Source: Desulfobaccales bacterium (GTDB lineage Bacteria > Desulfobacterota > Desulfobaccia > Desulfobaccales > 0-14-0-80-60-11). Taken from it: a stretch of DNA of 64,000 bases. This document shows positions 33,675-42,523 of the stretch, piece by piece. The notes beneath the pieces were generated by a model, which searched no databases, was not told the origin of the DNA, and saw nothing but the letters and a program-made list of their open reading frames with translations. The position numbers and the translations under genes are program-made. The first letter of the stretch is position 1. Each line of letters opens with the position of its first letter. The stretch covers positions 1-64,000 of the forward strand of contig JBAZPO010000008.1 of assembly GCA_041648175.1 (NCBI GenBank), read 5' to 3'.

Positions 33675-34730
33675 ATGTCTCTGATTCACCTTCCCCAGAC
33701 CAAATGGGGCAGCGGCACCGGCCGCCAGGTTATTTTGAAAGGCGATTTCGCCGAGATCGAGCAGGCGGTGTTGGAGGCCTTCGAACTCACCCGGGGACCC
33801 GGAGTGGAATTTGTGGACAGCGCCACCGTTCGGGTCAATGCTACGCCGGATTGCAAGGTCCGGGTCATGATGTCCGGCTTTCCTTCCCCCCTGACCCGGG
33901 GCCAGTGGGTGGATGGGGGCTTGAGCGATGGCCGCTACCGGGAGAATGCGGCGCCCGCGAGCCTCAATCTGGCCACCGCCGGGAATCTCTGGGGCAGTGA
34001 GAAGTCCAACCAGTGGTACGCGGTCTATGCCCTGGCGGGACCCACTGACACTCTGTTTACCCTGAAGGCCATGCCGGTGATCCGGGTGGCTTCTCAGGCC
34101 AGCCAGGTAATCACCTTGAGGGACAATCCCAACGGGGCCAACATCGGTTACGGGTTTACCGCCAATGAATTGGTGGGGGGCTGTCTTCTGGTCCTCAGCG
34201 GCGCTTCTCGGGGCCTGATCCGAGTCCTCACCGCCAATAATGGCGACAATGCCACTGCCGGGACCATTACCTACGGCGGTGCCGCTCTGACCCTGGCTCA
34301 GGGAGATTGGGGCATCATTTTGCCGGCCACTAATTTCCGGTATTTAGGGATGGTCTTTAACGATGCCACCGGCAACCTGGTGCCCTTTTACCAGGATGCG
34401 GGGCGCACCAGTTATGCCAGTTCCCGGCAGTTGGTGGCCGGACCCATTAATGGCTACACCCCCGTGGATCTGGGGCTGGTGGCGCCGCCCACGGCCTGCC
34501 GGTTGGAAGGTTATGCCGCAGCGGCAGGCGGATACGACGTGAAGCTGGCCGTATCCTATGACGGCAGCACTCCGGCCCTGGTGGTCCATGGCAACCCGCC
34601 GGCCACCGATTTCCAGGGAGCGCGAGGAGCTTTCGCCTTTGCCTTACGGGTCTTGGACGGCGGGCGAGTTTACCTCACTAATGATAATACCGCCAATCAG
34701 GCGGTCAAAATCACGGGCTGGGGGGAATGA
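33675..34730 (+). CDS. putative tail structural protein
   Basis: A 351-aa protein downstream of the hub. It begins with a short charged helix (GDFAEIEQAVLEAFELT) and continues as a beta-rich Gly/Ala/Thr protein (VRVMMSGFPSPLTRGQWVDG, GYGFTANELVGGCLLVLSGA). No recognised domain. Same strand and spacing as other tail genes; ribosome site GCGAGGTTAATCC. Confidence 0.65.
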   Translation: MSLIHLPQTKWGSGTGRQVILKGDFAEIEQAVLEAFELTRGPGVEFVDSATVRVNATPDCKVRVMMSGFPSPLTRGQWVDGGLSDGRYRENAAPASLNLATAGNLWGSEKSNQWYAVYALAGPTDTLFTLKAMPVIRVASQASQVITLRDNPNGANIGYGFTANELVGGCLLVLSGASRGLIRVLTANNGDNATAGTITYGGAALTLAQGDWGIILPATNFRYLGMVFNDATGNLVPFYQDAGRTSYASSRQLVAGPINGYTPVDLGLVAPPTACRLEGYAAAAGGYDVKLAVSYDGSTPALVVHGNPPATDFQGARGAFAFALRVLDGGRVYLTNDNTANQAVKITGWGE

Positions 34731-34935
34731 TGAGGCTGGATGGTAAGAAAACCTAGATCACCGCAGTGTCGGTATGTGGGTTATCCATACCGGCCAGTAT
34801 TAATCCGTGGGCATAATTTTCTACCGATAACTTTTAAACGATGACAATCCAATGGAGCTAGACATTCAAAGTCAAGACGCCTTTCGTGATCTTAAAAGGG
34901 CTGAAATTAATCAAACCAATTAGAGGAGCACTATC

Positions 34936-35265
34936 ATGCCTAAATCTGACTGGACCAACACGATGGAAAACGGCCCTAAACCAGGGATTCCTCTCTCCCC
35001 TACCATTGCGGGCATCACTTGGAACGGTCTTGCCGGCACCATGAAAGTGACCATGCCGACAAACGACATCGACCAAGGCGCCCTCACTACTCCTTTGGTC
35101 GATATCCTTGTGCAGTTTTGCAAGAAGGGAGAGGCCATCGAAAATGGCGTGATGGTGCAGTTTCCAGGAAGCTACCCTGCCGGTTCCGAACAAGTTGTAG
35201 CCGTTAATGTCCCGGCTTTTGGTTTGTACGAATGGCGGGCGCAGGTCGATAACACGGTGGTTTAA
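34936..35265 (+). CDS. hypothetical phage-cluster protein, 109 aa
   Basis: A small soluble beta-rich protein (ITWNGLAGTMKVTMP, VVAVNVPAFGLYEWRAQVD) with a good ribosome site (GAGGAG). No family recognised. The 205-bp spacer before it contains no gene. A short Ig-like or fibre-accessory role is possible from position only. Confidence 0.6.
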   Translation: MPKSDWTNTMENGPKPGIPLSPTIAGITWNGLAGTMKVTMPTNDIDQGALTTPLVDILVQFCKKGEAIENGVMVQFPGSYPAGSEQVVAVNVPAFGLYEWRAQVDNTVV

Positions 35266-35321
35266 TGTCAATTTCGCCCTGGTCTGAGTCCATGGTCTCA
35301 GGGCCAAAAAAGAGGTGGTTT

Positions 35322-35675
35322 ATGACCCCAGTTACTATAACCATACCATCGTTTACTCTGAATGGCTGGAAGACTTATGTCTGTGCTGCAGCCCTGATAG
35401 GGCTCTCAGTAGCTCGTAATCTCGGCTATATCACAACTGACCTTTATGACATCCTACTCCCGATTGTGGGCGGAGGAGGTTTGGCGGCACTCCGATCTGC
35501 CGTCACCAAAAGCGGGCCGCAATCTATTCTGGATGGGGTCAGCAACTTAGTCACGGCAGCTATTCAGATGCAGCATCCTTTACAAGCGCCTGAAACGAAA
35601 CCGCCCGCACTGGGGCTGGCGGCGCTGGCTGGGGCTATGCCTGTTACCCAGGGTAATGTTGGCGGAAACGGGTAA
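35322..35675 (+). CDS. small membrane protein, holin-like
   Basis: A 117-aa protein with two predicted hydrophobic segments (TYVCAAALIGLSVARNLGY and DILLPIVGGGGLAALRSAV) and a soluble tail. The layout FTLNGWKTY...LPIVGGGGLAALR resembles small holin-type proteins in phage late regions. ATG 35322 with AGAGGTGG upstream is preferred; an ATG at 35265 overlapping the previous stop would add 19 residues. No endolysin gene is adjacent, so the holin role is tentative. Confidence 0.65.
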   Translation: MTPVTITIPSFTLNGWKTYVCAAALIGLSVARNLGYITTDLYDILLPIVGGGGLAALRSAVTKSGPQSILDGVSNLVTAAIQMQHPLQAPETKPPALGLAALAGAMPVTQGNVGGNG

Positions 35676-35742
35676 GGAATGAAACGGAGGAGGGACAAGA
35701 CATGGCACCCTCACTCCCCCAACCGGATTTCGGGATAATATT

Positions 35743-36006
35743 ATGCAATATCAAGATCTCAGTGCGCATGTGGGGACTTTGGTTTCGCTGCTGGGTATCT
35801 TTGCCGGGGTGAGCGCCATGCTGCTATGGCGTATGCTGGTGCGCATGGAAAAAAAACTGGACGACCTGGCCAACCATACCTTTACTTGCCGTCAGGAACT
35901 GGGGGAGCGTTTTGTTCCCCGCTTTGAGCATGAAGTGGAGCACCAGGGCATGTGGGAAGCTCTGAATTACCACGGCCACGATATGCGGGGGAGGGTAGTG
36001 CGATGA
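35743..36006 (+). CDS. small single-pass membrane protein
   Basis: An 87-aa protein with one N-terminal hydrophobic segment (LVSLLGIFAGVSAMLLWRML) followed by a charged tail (RMEKKLDDLANHTFTCRQEL). This is typical of accessory proteins beside holins, or of inner spanin-like proteins, but no specific family is recognised. Its stop overlaps the next start (ATGA at 36003-36006). Confidence 0.6.
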   Translation: MQYQDLSAHVGTLVSLLGIFAGVSAMLLWRMLVRMEKKLDDLANHTFTCRQELGERFVPRFEHEVEHQGMWEALNYHGHDMRGRVVR

Positions 36007-36257
36007 CCGAAGATCGGGTGGACTATTTTGTCAACCATTTACACGTGACCTGCCTGACCCTGCTCCGGCTCAAGAAAGTGGACGCCTACGCCCAGGACCC
36101 CGGTTTCATGGAACTCCTGGGGGGGTTTCTCAACCATAGCCGCCAGTTAATGGACCTGATCCGGGACCGGGAAGAATTGGGCAAGGCAACCCAGGGCCGT
36201 TACGCTCATCCCTGCCGGCTGGGCGCAGCCGTTGGGGTCGCACGCCACACCCCATGA
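36003..36257 (+). CDS. small hypothetical protein, last gene of the phage-like cluster
   Basis: An 84-aa soluble helical protein (YFVNHLHVTCLTLLRLKKVD, FLNHSRQLMDLIRDREEL) coupled to the previous gene by an ATGA overlap. No family recognised. The last ~15 residues (LGAAVGVARHTP) look like read-through into spacer sequence, so the original C-terminus may differ. Confidence 0.55.
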   Translation: MTEDRVDYFVNHLHVTCLTLLRLKKVDAYAQDPGFMELLGGFLNHSRQLMDLIRDREELGKATQGRYAHPCRLGAAVGVARHTP

Positions 36258-36298
36258 TGTTTGGGGCCGCAGCCTCTCCTGGGAAAAGAAGGCATATA

Positions 36299-36332
36299 GG
36301 AAGGGACGGGGGCATTTGTCCCCCGTCCTTCC
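36299..36332. terminator. strong hairpin at the end of the phage-like cluster
   Basis: GGAAGGGACGGGGG pairs with CCCCCGTCCTTCC over a 7-nt loop, with one bulge. It lies 42 bp after the last cluster gene and 42 bp before the end of the convergent brnA-like gene, so it could stop transcription from both sides. No U-tract. Confidence 0.5.
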
Positions 36333-36373
36333 CTGGGGTGGTTACAGCCCCCCGGGAATAAAAATTATGGGAT

Positions 36374-36628
36374 TCATGCCTGCGCCTGCAATTCCTCCCG
36401 GATCACCTTGCGCAAAGTCTCTTCCAGCATTTTGTCATGGTGCTGGATATAGGCTCTCAAGGCATCATTCATCATAGTCTGATAATTACCGCCCCCTCTT
36501 GAATTCACCTGCTCCCTGAACCAGTTCAAGGTATCGGTATCGATCCGGATAGTGATGCGGGTCTTGCCGGGTTGCACCGGCGCCACTGGACCACGTTTGC
36601 CCTGGCTAAAATCATATTCTTTTTTCAT
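36374..36628 (-). CDS. BrnA-like antitoxin (ribbon-helix-helix)
   Basis: An 84-aa protein with the RHH core KTRITIRIDTDTLNWFREQV followed by NYQTMMNDALRAYI, matching the BrnA antitoxin/DUF4415 group. It would bind DNA as a dimer and, in intact systems, neutralise the RNase BrnT. BrnT is normally encoded just upstream, but no BrnT frame is found in 36629-36880 or elsewhere in the window, so this is an orphan. A palindrome at 36683-36700 may be its operator. Confidence 0.8.
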   Translation of the reverse strand: MKKEYDFSQGKRGPVAPVQPGKTRITIRIDTDTLNWFREQVNSRGGGNYQTMMNDALRAYIQHHDKMLEETLRKVIREELQAQA

Positions 36629-36682
36629 AAATGCTTATCTCCCTCCGAGTTTAGCCTTCTGCCTTGGTTGGTTCCATTTTAT

Positions 36683-36700
36683 GTACACGTTTATATGTAC
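36683..36700. promoter_or_regulatory. inverted repeat upstream of the antitoxin gene
   Basis: GTACA and TGTAC separated by 8 bp, 55 bp upstream of the antitoxin start. Spacing and AT-rich centre suit an RHH-protein operator. Assignment by position only. Confidence 0.35.
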
Positions 36701-36880
36701 GCTTGATTCCTTTGTCAAACGGGAAATAGCTTGATCCATCCTTTAATCTGCTTCTCATTCTCCCGATCACCTCTGCAAACTCTCCGTCTTGGCTGATAGC
36801 TGACAGCTATCTCCAACCCCCTCCGCCCTTGACGGTCACTGGTTTTTTTGATAGGCCTGTGCATAACAGGGACGGTGGGC

Positions 36881-37492
36881 ATGAACCTCTTAGACTTGGG
36901 AATTATTGTTCTTCTGGCCTTGATTACCTTGCGGGGCTATTATCGAGGCTTCTTTCAAGAAGTGGCGGTCCTGGTGGGGATCGTGGGGGGCGTGGTGGTG
37001 GCCGCCCATGTCTACCTCCGCCTGGCCGAGTTAATCCGGCCCTGGATCACCGACCCCCTCTATGCCCGCTGGGTCGCGTTCGCCGTGATCTTTGTGGCCG
37101 TTTATTGGCTCACCCGGTTAGTGGCCCATTTTCTCCAACGGGTCCTTTACCATCTCTACCTGGATTTTTTTGACCGGCTCCTGGGTGGGACTTTTGCTCT
37201 GGCCAAAGGGGCGCTGTTGGTGGGGTTCGGTCTGATGTTCCTGGGGGTAGTGCTGCCCAAGAACTCCCACCTGTTTCAAGGTTCCGTAGCGGCTCCCCAC
37301 CTTATGTCATTCTCCCGTCAAGCCTTGGGACTGCTGCCGCCGGAGTTCAAACAGCGCCTCAACGATTATCTAAAAGAATGGCGCCAGCCCCGGGAAAAAC
37401 ACCAGGCCGAAGAGTTCAAACCCCGGGAGGATGGCGCGCCCCAGCCCCCGGCTACCCCCTGGCCATCATTGGGGAAGTGGTCCCGAGCCTGA
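36881..37492 (+). CDS. CvpA family membrane protein
   Basis: A 203-aa inner-membrane protein of the CvpA (colicin V production) family. Four hydrophobic segments occupy residues 5-125, with the family's conserved start LDLGIIVLLALITLRGYYRG and a central FFDRLLGGTFALAKGALLVG. The tail is Pro-rich and charged. The function is not established; members affect envelope integrity. ATG 36881 is the family-consistent start. It precedes mazG by 56 bp. Confidence 0.85.
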   Translation: MNLLDLGIIVLLALITLRGYYRGFFQEVAVLVGIVGGVVVAAHVYLRLAELIRPWITDPLYARWVAFAVIFVAVYWLTRLVAHFLQRVLYHLYLDFFDRLLGGTFALAKGALLVGFGLMFLGVVLPKNSHLFQGSVAAPHLMSFSRQALGLLPPEFKQRLNDYLKEWRQPREKHQAEEFKPREDGAPQPPATPWPSLGKWSRA

Positions 37493-37548
37493 GTCGGCTG
37501 CCGTGGGGGTTAGCCATCTCACAATCTCTCTTTCTGGAGTCTATCGAT

Positions 37549-38355
37549 ATGACCGGCAAAGACCGCGATCCAGGTGCGGCGCTGAATGAATTTGTGGCCA
37601 TTGTGCAACGGTTGCGGGCTCCGGGGGGCTGCCCTTGGGACGCTAAACAGACCCCGGAAACGTTAAAGACCTATCTGCTTGAGGAAGCGTATGAATTGAT
37701 TGAGGCTCTGGACAGCGGCGATCCTCTCAAAATTAAAGAAGAACTGGGCGACCTGTTGCTGCACCTGGTCTTCTTGAGTGACCTCTACCAGGACCGGGGT
37801 GATTTCTCCTTGACGGAAGTGACCGCGGGGATCACCGCCAAGATGATTAATCGCCATCCCCATGTGTTTGGGGAGGCCACGGCCGAGACCCAGGAGGACT
37901 TGCGGCGTATCTGGCGGGAGGCCAAGGTCCGGGAAGGCAAGGAACCGGCGCCTCCGTCACTGGGTAAGGTCTCTCCGGCCTTGCCGGCCCTGATCCAGGC
38001 CCAGCGGCTGGGTGAAGCCGCGGCCCGCATGGGGTTCGATTGGCCTGATATTAAAGGAGCCCTGGAGAAAGTGGAGGAAGAATGGCAGGAACTGCGGGAG
38101 GCCCTGTCCCAGCCCGCCAATCCGGCCTGGGAGGAAGAATTGGGGGACCTGCTGTTCTCCCTGGTCAACGTCGCCCGTTTCCTGAAAGTCGACTCCGAGG
38201 GGGCCCTGAGGCGCACCATTTATAAGTTTATCAAGCGGTTCAACGTAGTGGAACGAACTTTGGCCAAGGCCGGCAAGACTCCCGAAACCGCCACCCTGGA
38301 GGAGATGGACGCCATTTGGGAGGCCTGTAAAAAGGAGAAAACCGGATCAAAGTGA
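37549..38355 (+). CDS. mazG: nucleoside triphosphate pyrophosphohydrolase MazG
   Basis: A 268-aa two-domain MazG that hydrolyses (d)NTPs to monophosphates and pyrophosphate, used in nucleotide-pool cleaning and stress control. Domain 1 begins LRAPGGCPWDAKQTPETLK with metal-binding EEAYELIEAL and KEELGDLLLHLVF. Domain 2 repeats the pattern with VEEEWQELREAL and EEELGDLLFSLVN. Length is normal. ATG 37549 has GGAG upstream; the open frame to 37378 overlaps cvpA and is not used. Confidence 0.95.
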   Translation: MTGKDRDPGAALNEFVAIVQRLRAPGGCPWDAKQTPETLKTYLLEEAYELIEALDSGDPLKIKEELGDLLLHLVFLSDLYQDRGDFSLTEVTAGITAKMINRHPHVFGEATAETQEDLRRIWREAKVREGKEPAPPSLGKVSPALPALIQAQRLGEAAARMGFDWPDIKGALEKVEEEWQELREALSQPANPAWEEELGDLLFSLVNVARFLKVDSEGALRRTIYKFIKRFNVVERTLAKAGKTPETATLEEMDAIWEACKKEKTGSK

Positions 38356-38445
38356 GACTCGGGGCCTGGGGCGGTTTTTTCCGAGAATCCTTGTCAATCC
38401 AGAGAAAAAGTGATAGATTCAACAAAATTAAGGGTTTAATGAGAT

Positions 38446-40290
38446 ATGCCAGCCAACCGGTCCCGGGGAGTTTTTCGCCTGAGCCTGACCATCGTGGTCA
38501 TTGTGGCCGGGACCATTGTCTTATCCACTCTCTTTTACACCTTCTGGCAACAACTCAACCGTAAAGTCGAAGTCACCCTCCAGGAACAATTCAACCAGCA
38601 GCAATTGTTTTTGGCCCGCAAAATCGCCGACAATGTGGAGTCCTATTTCGACTTCCTGGAAAATGCCCTGATGGGTTATGCGGGCCTGTTCCAGATGGTC
38701 TCACCCGATGACCAGGAGTTGACAGCCGCCTTGCATGAACGATTTTCCCGGCATCAACGGTTTGGCCTCCTGGCGATCCGCCGCTACAACGCCGCCGGCG
38801 TGGGGGTGCAGGTCTTCAGCACTTCCCCTGCTCCATCTAAACCCGGCAGCCTTGCCTTACCCCCTGTCTTTCTTGACTGGGCCAAAAATCCGGCGAACCG
38901 GGACAAGCTGTTCCTGAGCGAAACCTACGTGGACTCTGATTCTCCCTGGAAGGGCCGCAGGGTTATGCGATTTTTGACCCCCCTTTATTTGCCGGGTCCA
39001 AATTCCCAATTAACCGGAGTGCTGGAGTTTCTGATCAACCCGTTTTTCATCTGCGAAAAAGTCGTTTCCGATGTTAAATCCGGCCAGACCGGCTATGCCT
39101 GGATTATCGATCAGGATGGGGTATTTCTGGCTCACTTCGAGAAAAATTTTGTCGGCAAAGATGCCATTAAGGTTCGGCTAGAGCGCAATCCCGATATCAC
39201 ATTTAAAGGTCTCCGGGAGATTCAAGCTGACATCCTGGCCGGCAAGGAAGGTGTGGGCGAATACACCTCCGGCTGGCACCGCCAGCGCCTGGGAGAGACT
39301 CCCAAGCTGGTGGCCTACACCTCCATCAAATTTGAGAAGGGCCTGATCACCGGCGTCACTGAAGTCCAGGACCCCAAGCACAATCTCTGGGGGGTGGCGG
39401 TGGTGGCCCCCGTGGCTGAGGTGTCCGGGAGCGTGGGACAGGTCATGCACCAGGAATTATTTCTGGTGGGCCTCTTCTTCATCGTCTTGTTGGTGGCCAG
39501 TGGGACGCTCATCGGCACCGCTTTTTTCTGGAATAAAAGCCTGACCCGCCAGGTGGAGTTGAAGACCCAGGAGTTGCAGGATTCCCATGAGCGCCTCTTG
39601 CGCTCGGAACGGTTTGCCGCGGTGGGAGAAGCCGCGGCTTATGTCAGTCATGAGATCAAGAATCCCTTATTGGTCATCGGGGGGATGGCCCACCAGGTGG
39701 AGCGGCGTCTCCCCGATGACCCGGCGGCCCAGGAGAAATTGCGCATCATCCAGACCGAAGTCAGGCGCCTGGAGTCTTTTCTGGGGGAACTGCGGGATTT
39801 CTTGCGTCCGGCCCTGCCCACCAAACAGGAAGTTAATGTCAACGAGGTGATCCGGGATGTCAAGGCCTTGATGGGAGATGCTATCCAGGAAAAGGGGGTG
39901 GTCCTGGAAGATCGGTTGGACCCCAACCTGCCGCCCATTGAGGTCGATCCCAACCAGATCAAGCAGGTTCTGCTCAACCTGGTCAAGAATGCCGTGGAAG
40001 CTACCGAAGGCCAGGGCAAAATTCTGGTGAGCTCCGGAGCCAAAGATGGCCAGGTGTGGTTTGCCGTCCAGGATACGGGCAAGGGAATGAGCGAGGACAT
40101 CCTGGAAAAGATCTTCAACCCTTTTTATACTACCAAGGATAAGGGCACCGGCTTAGGATTGGCGGTGATCAACAAGATTATCACCGATCACCACGGCACC
40201 ATCACCGTGGACAGCCAGGCTGGGTCCGGTAGCACCTTCATGGTAAAATTGCCGCAAAAAGGGGCTAACACTGAGCAAGCGCTCGCCTAA
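38446..40290 (+). CDS. membrane sensor histidine kinase with Cache-type sensor
   Basis: 614 aa. Membrane helices at about residues 12-32 and 340-362 enclose a large periplasmic region (about 35-335) of the double-Cache sort (GQTGYAWIIDQDGVFLAHF). The kinase follows: HisKA with SHEIKNPLLVIGG (phospho-His near residue 401), N box NLVKNAVEATEG, G1 DTGKGMSEDI, F box NPFYTTKDKGTGLGLAV. No HAMP or PAS is evident. The ligand is unknown. It overlaps the following NtrY-like kinase by 20 bp, so both kinases and the regulator at 42498 likely form one signalling operon. Confidence 0.9.
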   Translation: MPANRSRGVFRLSLTIVVIVAGTIVLSTLFYTFWQQLNRKVEVTLQEQFNQQQLFLARKIADNVESYFDFLENALMGYAGLFQMVSPDDQELTAALHERFSRHQRFGLLAIRRYNAAGVGVQVFSTSPAPSKPGSLALPPVFLDWAKNPANRDKLFLSETYVDSDSPWKGRRVMRFLTPLYLPGPNSQLTGVLEFLINPFFICEKVVSDVKSGQTGYAWIIDQDGVFLAHFEKNFVGKDAIKVRLERNPDITFKGLREIQADILAGKEGVGEYTSGWHRQRLGETPKLVAYTSIKFEKGLITGVTEVQDPKHNLWGVAVVAPVAEVSGSVGQVMHQELFLVGLFFIVLLVASGTLIGTAFFWNKSLTRQVELKTQELQDSHERLLRSERFAAVGEAAAYVSHEIKNPLLVIGGMAHQVERRLPDDPAAQEKLRIIQTEVRRLESFLGELRDFLRPALPTKQEVNVNEVIRDVKALMGDAIQEKGVVLEDRLDPNLPPIEVDPNQIKQVLLNLVKNAVEATEGQGKILVSSGAKDGQVWFAVQDTGKGMSEDILEKIFNPFYTTKDKGTGLGLAVINKIITDHHGTITVDSQAGSGSTFMVKLPQKGANTEQALA

Positions 40291-42523
40291 CCTCGGAACC
40301 GTTCTCCAACCGGAACAGCGTAAACGCCGCCGGGAGCGCCTCCTCATCGCCATATTGCTGGTACTGGTGGTGGCCATCACCTCCGTGGAGATTCATCTGG
40401 TGCGTCGGGGTGGCCAGCCGGTGACCGGCAGTCTCCTGGCTTTCGGCCTTCTCAATATAAATACCTTTCTCCTGCTCCTCTTCACCTTTCTTATTTTCCG
40501 CCATCTCTCCAAGCTCTTTTTGGAGCGGCGCCGCAAAGTCTTCGGCTCCCGGCTGCGCACCCGACTGGTCCTTTCTTTCATCACCCTGACCTTGCTTCCT
40601 ACCCTGTTTCTCTTCTTCATGGCCTGGCAACTGATTTCCAGCCGGGTGGATTATTCTTGGGACCGCCAGGTGGAGCAGTCTCTGAGTCAGGCCCTGGCCG
40701 TGAGCCGGGACGTGGGCCAGCAACTGAAGGGCAAGCTTCTGGCCTGCGGCCGGGTGGTGAGCCTGGAACTCACCAGCCAGGAAGACTTGAACCGGGAAGA
40801 TCGGGCCGCGCTGGAAGGTTTTCTCACGGCGCGCCGGGAGACCTTCCAGTTGTCGGGCGTGGAGATACTTAACCTCCAAGGGGCGGTGGTAGCCTCGAGC
40901 TTCGCGCCGGACCTGGGAAGCCTGCCGGCCAATATCGCTCCGGACAGTGACCTGGCCGTTCCTACGCCGGAAAAAATCATTCGGCAAATCATCCCGAAGG
41001 GGGAACTTCTGACCCTGTCGGTACCCTTCCGGGACGACGAGGGCACTGTCGAAGGTTATGTGCTGGTGCGGCAACTCATCCCCCAGGCCCAACTCCTCCA
41101 AATTGCCACCGCGGCCAAGAGCCTCCAGGACCTGAGGCGGAGGCACCTGCTTTTCAGTCCCGTCAAGGTGAGCCATTACCTGACTTTAATCATCGTCACC
41201 TTGATCGCCATCATGGCCGCCATTTGGCTGGCTTTTTACATGGCTCGGGAGATCACCACCCCCATCCGCCAGTTGGCCGAAGGCACCGTGAAGGTGGCAG
41301 GGGGGGATTATGATATCCATATCGATCAGGAGGGCCGGGACGAAATCGGCTTTCTGGTGCAATCTTTCAACAAAATGACCCATGACCTGGCTCAGAGCCA
41401 GACGCAGTTAGCCTTGGCTTACCGGCAGTTAAGCGACAGCCACGCCCTGATTTCCACCCAGAAGCGGGATATGGAGATCCTCCTCAAAAACGTGGCCGCG
41501 GGGGTGATCGGTATCGATGCCGAAGGCCGGGTGACCAATATCAACGATTCCGCCGCCCAGATGCTCCGGGTCAAGCGGGAAGAGGTCCTGGGCCAAGACG
41601 GCCGGGTGCTCTTGCCCCCAGGGGAGTTCAACCGCGTGGCCGAAGTGGTGGCTGCGGCCCGCAAGTCCAGACGGGGCATGGTGGAGAAGCCTCTGCACCT
41701 GGTTTTGCCGGACCAGACCCTTTACCTCCTGGTCAAAACCACGGTGCTCAAGGATGACGCAGGCCGGGACCTGGGAGCCGTGCTGGTTTTCGAGGATTTG
41801 ACCGAGTTAGAGAGGGCGCAGCGGCTAGCGGCCTGGCGGGAGGTGGCCCGGAGGATCGCCCACGAAGTGAAAAACCCCCTGACCCCCATTAAGCTGGCGG
41901 CCCAACGCCTGCAGCGCCGCTTCAACGGCCGGCTGGGGGAAGACGACCAGATCTTTGGGGAATGCACCCAAATTATTATCAACCAGGTGGATGAACTCAA
42001 AAACCTGGTTAACGAATTTTCCCGGTTTGCCCGGCTGCCTCAGTTGACGTTAGCACCTCAGGATCTCAACGCCCTGATCCAGGAAACCCTGCTCCTCTAC
42101 CAGGAGGTCCAGCCGCGCATCACCCTTGATTTTCAGCCTGACGTTGACCTCCCACTCCTGCTCCTGGACCGGGAACAGGTGAAAAGGATGCTCCTCAACC
42201 TGATGGACAATGGCTTGGCCGCCATCAAGGGGACTGGCGCCATCACCGTGTCGGTGAAAGGGAACCTGTCCCAGGAGCGGGTGAAGCTCATTGTCGCCGA
42301 TACCGGCTTGGGCATCCCGGACCGGGACAAGGACCGAATCTTCGAACCCTACTTCTCCACCAAACGGGGCGGCACCGGCCTCGGTCTGGCCATTGTCAAT
42401 TCCATCGTGAGCGAGCACCAGGGCTTCCTCCGGGTGGAGGACAATATGCCCCGGGGCACCAGGTTCATCATCGATATTCCTATGCATAAGGCCGAGTATG
42501 TCGGGAACGCTGCTAGTAGTTGA
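40271..42523 (+). CDS. NtrY-like sensor histidine kinase
   Basis: 750 aa. Three N-terminal membrane helices (about 24-41, 55-77 and 99-119), a periplasmic region, a fourth helix (about 302-324), HAMP (TTPIRQLAEGTVKVAGGDYD), PAS (ILLKNVAAGVIGIDAEGRVT), HisKA with AHEVKNPLTPIKLA and HATPase with NLMDNGLAAI, DTGLGIP and YFSTKRGGTGLGLAI. This order is that of NtrY. No ATG/GTG exists near the expected N-terminus: the frame is closed upstream by TAA, and TTG 40355 would remove most of helix 1. CTG 40271 follows AAAAAGGGG and gives a complete helix, so a rare CTG start is proposed; TTG 40355 is the conventional alternative. Confidence 0.85.
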   Translation: MSKRSPNLGTVLQPEQRKRRRERLLIAILLVLVVAITSVEIHLVRRGGQPVTGSLLAFGLLNINTFLLLLFTFLIFRHLSKLFLERRRKVFGSRLRTRLVLSFITLTLLPTLFLFFMAWQLISSRVDYSWDRQVEQSLSQALAVSRDVGQQLKGKLLACGRVVSLELTSQEDLNREDRAALEGFLTARRETFQLSGVEILNLQGAVVASSFAPDLGSLPANIAPDSDLAVPTPEKIIRQIIPKGELLTLSVPFRDDEGTVEGYVLVRQLIPQAQLLQIATAAKSLQDLRRRHLLFSPVKVSHYLTLIIVTLIAIMAAIWLAFYMAREITTPIRQLAEGTVKVAGGDYDIHIDQEGRDEIGFLVQSFNKMTHDLAQSQTQLALAYRQLSDSHALISTQKRDMEILLKNVAAGVIGIDAEGRVTNINDSAAQMLRVKREEVLGQDGRVLLPPGEFNRVAEVVAAARKSRRGMVEKPLHLVLPDQTLYLLVKTTVLKDDAGRDLGAVLVFEDLTELERAQRLAAWREVARRIAHEVKNPLTPIKLAAQRLQRRFNGRLGEDDQIFGECTQIIINQVDELKNLVNEFSRFARLPQLTLAPQDLNALIQETLLLYQEVQPRITLDFQPDVDLPLLLLDREQVKRMLLNLMDNGLAAIKGTGAITVSVKGNLSQERVKLIVADTGLGIPDRDKDRIFEPYFSTKRGGTGLGLAIVNSIVSEHQGFLRVEDNMPRGTRFIIDIPMHKAEYVGNAASS

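Larger units (their letters stand above)
14699..36257 (+). mobile_element. phage-like structural cluster (Mu-type head, siphovirus-type tail)
   Basis: About 21.5 kb of plus-strand genes in the order HTH, small and large terminase, portal, lipoprotein, protease, decoration, capsid, gp36, gp37, tail tube, chaperones, tape measure, distal tail, hub/fibre genes, small membrane proteins. Head genes match transposable Mu-type phages; the tail has no sheath and looks non-contractile. Missing are integrase or transposase, replication genes, lytic repressor, a Mu gpF-type head protein and any recognisable endolysin. No attachment-site duplication was seen at the ends. The boundaries are therefore the outermost phage-type genes, not proven element ends. 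Confidence 0.75.

Noticed and set aside
36629..36880. Remnant of a BrnT toxin gene upstream of the BrnA-like antitoxin
   Set aside because: No frame shows BrnT-like motifs; only a short unrelated frame ending in KRVHKMEPTKAEG was found.
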